A stretch of 64,000 nt of DNA from Hyalella azteca (lineage: Eukaryota; Arthropoda; Malacostraca; Amphipoda; Hyalellidae): the NCBI RefSeq assembly GCF_000764305.2, contig NW_025941719.1, positions 588,919-652,918 of the forward strand, given 5' to 3'. Of this stretch, positions 58,251-64,000 are shown piece by piece (the first letter of the stretch is position 1; every line of letters begins with the position of its first letter). The notes below the pieces were generated by a model. It was not told the DNA's origin. It did no database searches and saw only the letters and a program-made list of their open reading frames with translations. The position numbers were made by a program, and so were the translations under genes.

Positions 58251-61200
58251 TATACTCTCTGTAAGGCTAAGACTGCTCCCTTCCTATATGGCAGCTTCAG
58301 TGCGCTGGCCATTCGATTTTTTAACTATTTGTTTGCGATGATTAATGAATCTCTAACATCCGGCTACACCGCTATTAAATTTATCATCAAATGTGCCATT
58401 ATTGAGTTTTTATAGGGCACTGAACACTAGAAAATTTAGCTTCGACCAGGAATGCGCCTATACGTACGGCCTTAGCTTTTACTTCATCTAACAGTTTTTT
58501 CATTTACTTAACCCCGGCCAGTGAACTTATTTCATGAGCAAGTTTCACTTTGCAGTTTCCGCTCCTAAAAGTGTTGTCTAGAGGGACTTGTCGGTAATTA
58601 TGGCGCTCGTTCCCTAAAGTGTTATGGAATGTCCTTTGAAATCCTGAGGGCGATGTTGCAGACATTTTGAGTTTGAGGTTCTATGAGATATTTTTATAGA
58701 ATGACATTTAATTTGTGAGTAATTTGACTATATTTTTTCAGTCTTGCAACGCCTTGAATTAAATTTATTCCTGCTTTAAACCTGCTTTAAATGAGGCCAG
58801 CGTTTATTGTCCCAAATTTTTCAATTTCCGTTATTCTGAATATGGTCGCGATAATTTGTGATGGACGATAAGAGGCTATAACTTCTATAAAATACGACGA
58901 ACTGCTATGTTAATATGCAATGTATTGTAATAATGATGTGTTATGTTCCCGATCTACTTCATCAGTCTTTTATTTCTGTTACATTAATGAGGCTAAAATG
59001 ACCAAATAATAATGATGTGTTATGATCACGATCTACCTCATCGGTCTTTCATTTTAATTTCTATTACGTCAATGAGGCCAATGACTGATAAAATTCCATG
59101 AAATGGTCCACGGCTTACAGCGGCTGCGAGCGCCGATGGCGGGCAGAGCAAAAAATAAATTGACCGGTTGAATGACAGCATTAAGGCTTTTATAAAAATA
59201 GTTTATCTTTAGCATATGTCAGAAAATATATCAATATTATCAAGCAGGAAAGCAGACTAACATTTGTTATTTCTCATCTGAATTTGAGTTGTGTACAGGA
59301 TAATTAAATAGATTTAATTTGTGAAAGTTTTTGGAAGAAAATTATGATCTCGGAAGAAAGTTCGTATTGAAATTTTATGCGTTCACCAAAAGTTAGAATA
59401 ACGAATTTTTTATAAGGAGTAATTTTCAATGGTTCTCATTTCCATCCACTCAAGGTTTTGCAAAGCAGATAATACATATATTCATATTTAAATGGACTCC
59501 ACTGTTGCAAAATAAAAGTTACACTCTTTATCATTTGACAAACAGAAATTTTGGAAAATATTGTAGCAACACAATATGGTACAAACAACAAATACCGTCA
59601 ATATTACCTATACTATTCAGTTTCACACTCCCTCAATCCCTCAAATTTTTAGGAATCTTGTGACACCATAAAAGAGTTTAAGATGATGATAGGTTTCATC
59701 ATCTGCAACAACAATGGCTTGATCTGAAGCGCAGCTTAAGCCAGCAATGGCTTAGGTGCAATGGAGGCAACATAATGAAATGAAGTTCGGTCAGCAAGTT
59801 ACATCAAGTTTTAAATTCTCATTTGCTCTTAATTGAGCCTCATTAAAATGATATTGTAACAAAGATATATCTAACATTGATATTGGAACAACGATAGAAA
59901 CTTGGCACCTGTGAAGATGACACTCATAAAAGGCTGCTCTGCAGTAACAGTTCATCACAAGACTCTTCCAGCAAATTTGTTCGTGGGTAACGATGTCTCT
60001 GGAACATCATCTGATGTTAGAGTGACTACGATAATGTTCTATTGCGCGAGATTTTTTGATACTCAACCACTTTATTCACGTTGAAAAAGACGCGGTGCCT
60101 CTTATAAACGATACATGATACAGTTTTTAACAAAACTGTTTGTCATTACTTCTTGTATGAAGTTACCATTTAGAAAATAAAGATTATTAAGGAAATGAAT
60201 AATTGTGATGTTCTCAGTAGTTGTCTATGTTTGCACGTGTTAATGAACAGGGTGTTAATTTAATATATTTATTTAGTAAAATCACGATCAGTTTTCACTG
60301 TGAATATTTGCATGCATCCTGTTTCTGTTACAACTGATAAAGAAGAGAAGGCACGCGTAATAAACGCTTCTGGTGTGTGCTACGGATATGACAAAGTGAA
60401 GAAGATTGATGTTTTTACGAGCGAATTACAATAATTTACTCTTATTTAGTTTGTATTTAGTCAGTTATCTATATATCTGATATCTATATCTGATATCTAT
60501 TCATACTTCTATTTCACGAGAAAATTTTTAATTGTTCTTCACTAAGTTTCACGCTATAATGCACATTACACTAAAAAATCAGCAAATTTATACATAATGA
60601 AGCCGTACGAGTTGTATTTTTGTTCGCGCGCAATCGTTATCCATCAACTGTATCCTTCATTAAAATTATATCTAACGCTTCTTGACTTTTAGAAGTCCGG
60701 GCAATTGTGTAAACACATAAAAAATTAAAGCGAACTAATTAACGGTTTATATTTTTATAATAATAGAGCCAGTCATGAATTTTTGTTCTATTCATGGTGA
60801 ATGAATCTGCATATAATGCACTGTTGATGTCAAGCTTAATAATGAATTATCACAATGGCACCCCGGACCGACTTTAATTTGTTTTCTCAGGAGAGGCAAC
60901 TTATGAAACTGTCAACTTCTGACAGATGACTTTTTAGAAACTCAAAAAACATTTTAAATGGGCACAAACTAACAATAAAATCTGAAAAGGCTTTTATATT
61001 GCCTGAATGAAGAGTAAAATAACGTCAACCAGCGTAGGAAGATCGAAATCTGACAGTATTTGTTTACTAAAGCCATGCTGGTGGTTCGCACCGACTTCCG
61101 AGTTTTCGTCGGATTTTGAGTTACAATGTTCAGCTTGGACCCCTGACCCGATACAGTAGACTTCCTGGGTTTCGTTTGTCAGTGAAATTTGCGTTATCTA

Positions 61201-61926
61201 ATCTGTTTTAAAATCAGAAGCATTTGCGTTCAGTGAGGGATTACAGCGAGCCTTACGAGCACTTGATTGTTTCGATGTATTTGGTGCCTTGAATGCGTTC
61301 GTTTCGCTGCGAACAACTACGATTTGGTGTTTCAACTTATGCATGCATTAGAATTGTCATGATAAGGAAATTGATGTAAAAAATATATCATAGCCTCGCA
61401 AAGATTCAAGTTTTTTTGTAAATTTTCATAATTTTTCGTGGCTCTACATCTTTAATTCAAAAGCAGCAATTACGTTATTAATGTATGTCTTAGAATATAA
61501 TTATAATGAATATATATAGAATGAGACGTCCTATTGATACCGGACATAAGAATAAAATCCATATTTTTACATTTCGTGTTATTCAGATTTCTTAGTCTCT
61601 CAGAAACTAAAGAAAAAAAGAGAATATTCAATCCTTATCACTGACATGAATAATTCGATAAATTATATTGCTTCGCAATAATCGCAATTGTGAACTTTTC
61701 GAACGCAAATTTGCTTGTACATTTTCAAACAAATCAGGATCAACCTTTTAAGTGTAAGAAATGGAACCTAATGCAATTGTCAGTGCCAAAAATCTCCCCG
61801 CTTTAAGTCTTTGTAGAACACTTCGAAATAATAAAAAAGTACGTAATAGTGTCACCCATTTGTGTGCCGGTATTATTTGGCTTTTACAGAACTCAGCAAG
61901 AGTCTTGCACGAGTCATGATGTAAAA
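58251..61926. other. No recognised gene
   Basis: A+T-rich. A stretch around 58920-59060 contains a duplicated segment (AATGATGTGTTATG ... GATCTAC(T/C)TCATC(A/G)GTCTTTCATTT-like). Nothing coding recognised. Confidence 0.4.
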
Positions 61927-62307
61927 TTAATTTTGGTCGTAAGTTTTAGCTGGAGTGTTATTAAAGCTAAATTTTATCCCCCCGAGTCGTAATACAGAAG
62001 ACACGACGTGTACCTCGATGGCAGCCATGAAGCACGCATCGTGAACAACATTTCTGATCTTCTCAATAGAACCGACAATTAAAGAACAATAACGGTCCCG
62101 TCTTGTAAGCCGAGCCAATCTAATGAGAAGCTGTCGACTCCGTCTCGAGCTCGTTTCTGGAGCTGTGCTTCCCAAACTTTTTGTCATCAAGTACCACTGA
62201 AGAATCCCGCACAGTTCTCGCGAACCATCAGGTACACCGGTGTAGCTAAAATTATGCGAAGTAGTGGCTATTATTTGTTGACTGTGCGACCGGACGTTCT
62301 CGTCCAT
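61927..62307 (-). CDS. Unassigned 126-codon ORF
   Basis: The longest ORF outside the channel gene and the arrays. Translation starts MDENVRSHSQQIIATTSHNF and includes SSRRSRQLLIRLARLTRRDR. Overlapping + strand ORFs are similar in quality. No family recognised, no splice sites or promoter identified; may be chance in a GC-richer block. Confidence 0.15.
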   Translation of the reverse strand: MDENVRSHSQQIIATTSHNFSYTGVPDGSRELCGILQWYLMTKSLGSTAPETSSRRSRQLLIRLARLTRRDRYCSLIVGSIEKIRNVVHDACFMAAIEVHVVSSVLRLGGIKFSFNNTPAKTYDQN

Positions 62308-64000
62308 ATCATCAATGCATGCATGGTCACGCAGGGCGGAACGCCAGTCATTAACTTATCTAAAAGCCCTTCAACGATTGCCAATAAAAGACACTCTATT
62401 TCGGTTCACCATTGGAGTCTTAAAACTCTTTATTTCAACAAATTATGGTACTTCAAACAGACGCTCAATTAATGGTATATTCTTGTGGAGGTACTTAAGG
62501 CGGCGAGAACTCTTAGCCCATTCAGGGAGAGGGCTCACTGCGAGACAAGAGCCGTAAACAAGATATAAAGTTAACAGCTGCCACTTTTAAGACCATAATC
62601 ATAACTGTAGCGATCGGTCCCCAGGACGCAACTGACTTAAGTGAAATGAAAACCAACTCTACGCCTCACTTCCAGACAAAATTCCCCATCATAGTTCGGA
62701 AGTACATGTCTCGCATGCAGCTAGTCGCCCTGAACATTCATTTTTAATCATGATGATAATCTTGTACTAATAATAAGAAAATTAAAAACAAAGCTAACAA
62801 TAAAACAAAAGATCGTGAACGATATATCATCGTTCGCATCTGTAACATTAATCCAGAGAAGTGAATTTAGTATTGATACCCGCAGAAATGCTGAATAAAT
62901 CTAATGTTCAAATTTAACACTAGGATGGTAACAACAGGTAGGGTCAAGTGGTAGCAGTTGAAGATAGTTGCCAGTTTATTTGTGTTGAGCAGTTAAAGTT
63001 TCTGAGAAGCAAAACATTGCTGACTCGATTTAGTTTATGCCACGGGAAATTTTCAGTACCACCTGTAAGACCCAACCATAACGCGAATGGTACGCATACA
63101 ACAGTTTGGACGTGAGTTCAAAAAGTTATATTGGTTGGTAAAATTTACAATATTTGCACGAATATTCAATTTAAATTCCCAATTATATACCGATTTTCTG
63201 TGGACTTGGATTCGTGAGTGTTCAGGATTCAGCTCTCTTTTGTATCATGAAATTACTTTCACTTGGTGAATGTGTCTTGAACTCTTTTAATTTTATTATT
63301 ATAAGATAATATATTAATATATAAGATATTCGCAGTTTACTACATTTATGACTTTCCTTTAATAAGGAAGTTCTATTTAATGTCCCCCCGCCACGAGGGC
63401 TAAGAAATTATTCAATTCATTTGATCGTGAATGCGTGTTCTTATATATTTTTCCTTCTCCTTTCTGTGAGAGATTCATGTCACACATTATCCTATTAATT
63501 TCAATCACATAAATATTGTCATGTCAATAATTAATTTCGATGTAGTTCAGAGTCTTGAATGTATCCCGAATTTGAAGCGATACTCATAGCAGACTTTTAG
63601 TACGAACCATCGCCGTCGATCTCACCACAGTAAATGGATCTTTTTCCTACCCATTTTTTATAATTAAATTGGTTTTAATGCTTATAATTTATAACTCATG
63701 CATCATTATTGAATAGTTTATTAATTAATGGACGTAAAACAAATGTTTAAAGATTTTAGTTGCGTCTCTCTTGGCAACCACCTAGCAACTACCTATTGGC
63801 TGAATTAGATGACCTCTTTAACCAGCACATCAGGGACAATCATGCCGCAACAGTCCCTTTTCACACATATAATTTCAACATTACCTGCATACAAACAGCT
63901 CAATATAATAATATAAATCACATCAATAACACACCTAGTCAATTCGATCACCAGCGCACTCTTTTCACATCATAACCAATTCACTCACCACAAACAACTC
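62308..64000. other. No recognised gene
   Basis: Unrecognised, A+T-rich to the window end. Confidence 0.4.

Overview
The window is from a eukaryotic nuclear genome, most likely an arthropod. It is A+T-rich, has spliced genes with GT/AG introns, carries degraded mariner transposons, and is rich in minisatellites. I cannot place it to species from sequence alone. There is no sign of bacterial, organellar or viral gene organisation. No rRNA, tRNA or CRISPR array was recognised.

One gene is clear. On the + strand, 18 coding exons between 13931 and 31723 splice in compatible phase (4920 nt in total, exactly divisible by 3) into at least 1639 residues plus a stop. They encode a cyclic nucleotide-gated (CNG) cation channel subunit of the CNGB/TAX-2 type. 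Exons 1-5 carry S1-S6 and the pore, exons 6-8 the C-linker, exons 9-12 the cyclic-nucleotide-binding domain, and exons 12-18 an unusually long (about 1150 residue) low-complexity tail. The tail has a duplicated GAGLPL helical module, three short basic amphipathic motifs, a possible PP1-docking motif and an acidic/coiled region. The 5' end of the gene is not resolved: exon 1 here begins at a splice acceptor, so an upstream first exon is missing or unrecognised.

Region by region. 1-13930 is upstream or intronic, with one possible coding exon near 2130, two fold-back elements (about 4930-5120 and 10131-10465), a 38-bp array (7030-7628) and a 60-bp array (12361-12648). 13931-31723 is the CNG gene; its introns hold a degraded mariner copy (26290-26829), an unassigned ORF (19384-19809) and a tandem duplication that copies an exon end with its donor (25518-25691). 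31724-41000 is 3' flank with further minisatellites (23 bp, 21 bp, 19 bp, 42 bp), an assembly gap of 69 N (37644-37712) between two unrelated arrays, and three short candidate terminal exons of unknown gene(s). 41000-64000 is mostly unrecognised intergenic or intronic DNA, with an internally deleted mariner copy (50571-51249), two more minisatellites (33 bp near 45.9 kb; a degenerate one at 52.9-53.5 kb) and weak unassigned ORFs.

I did not find a convincing new multi-gene system. The items most worth following up are the long repetitive cytoplasmic tail of the channel, the duplicated exon end that could act as an in-frame 21-nt microexon, and the unusual density and structure of the tandem arrays at 36-41 kb.
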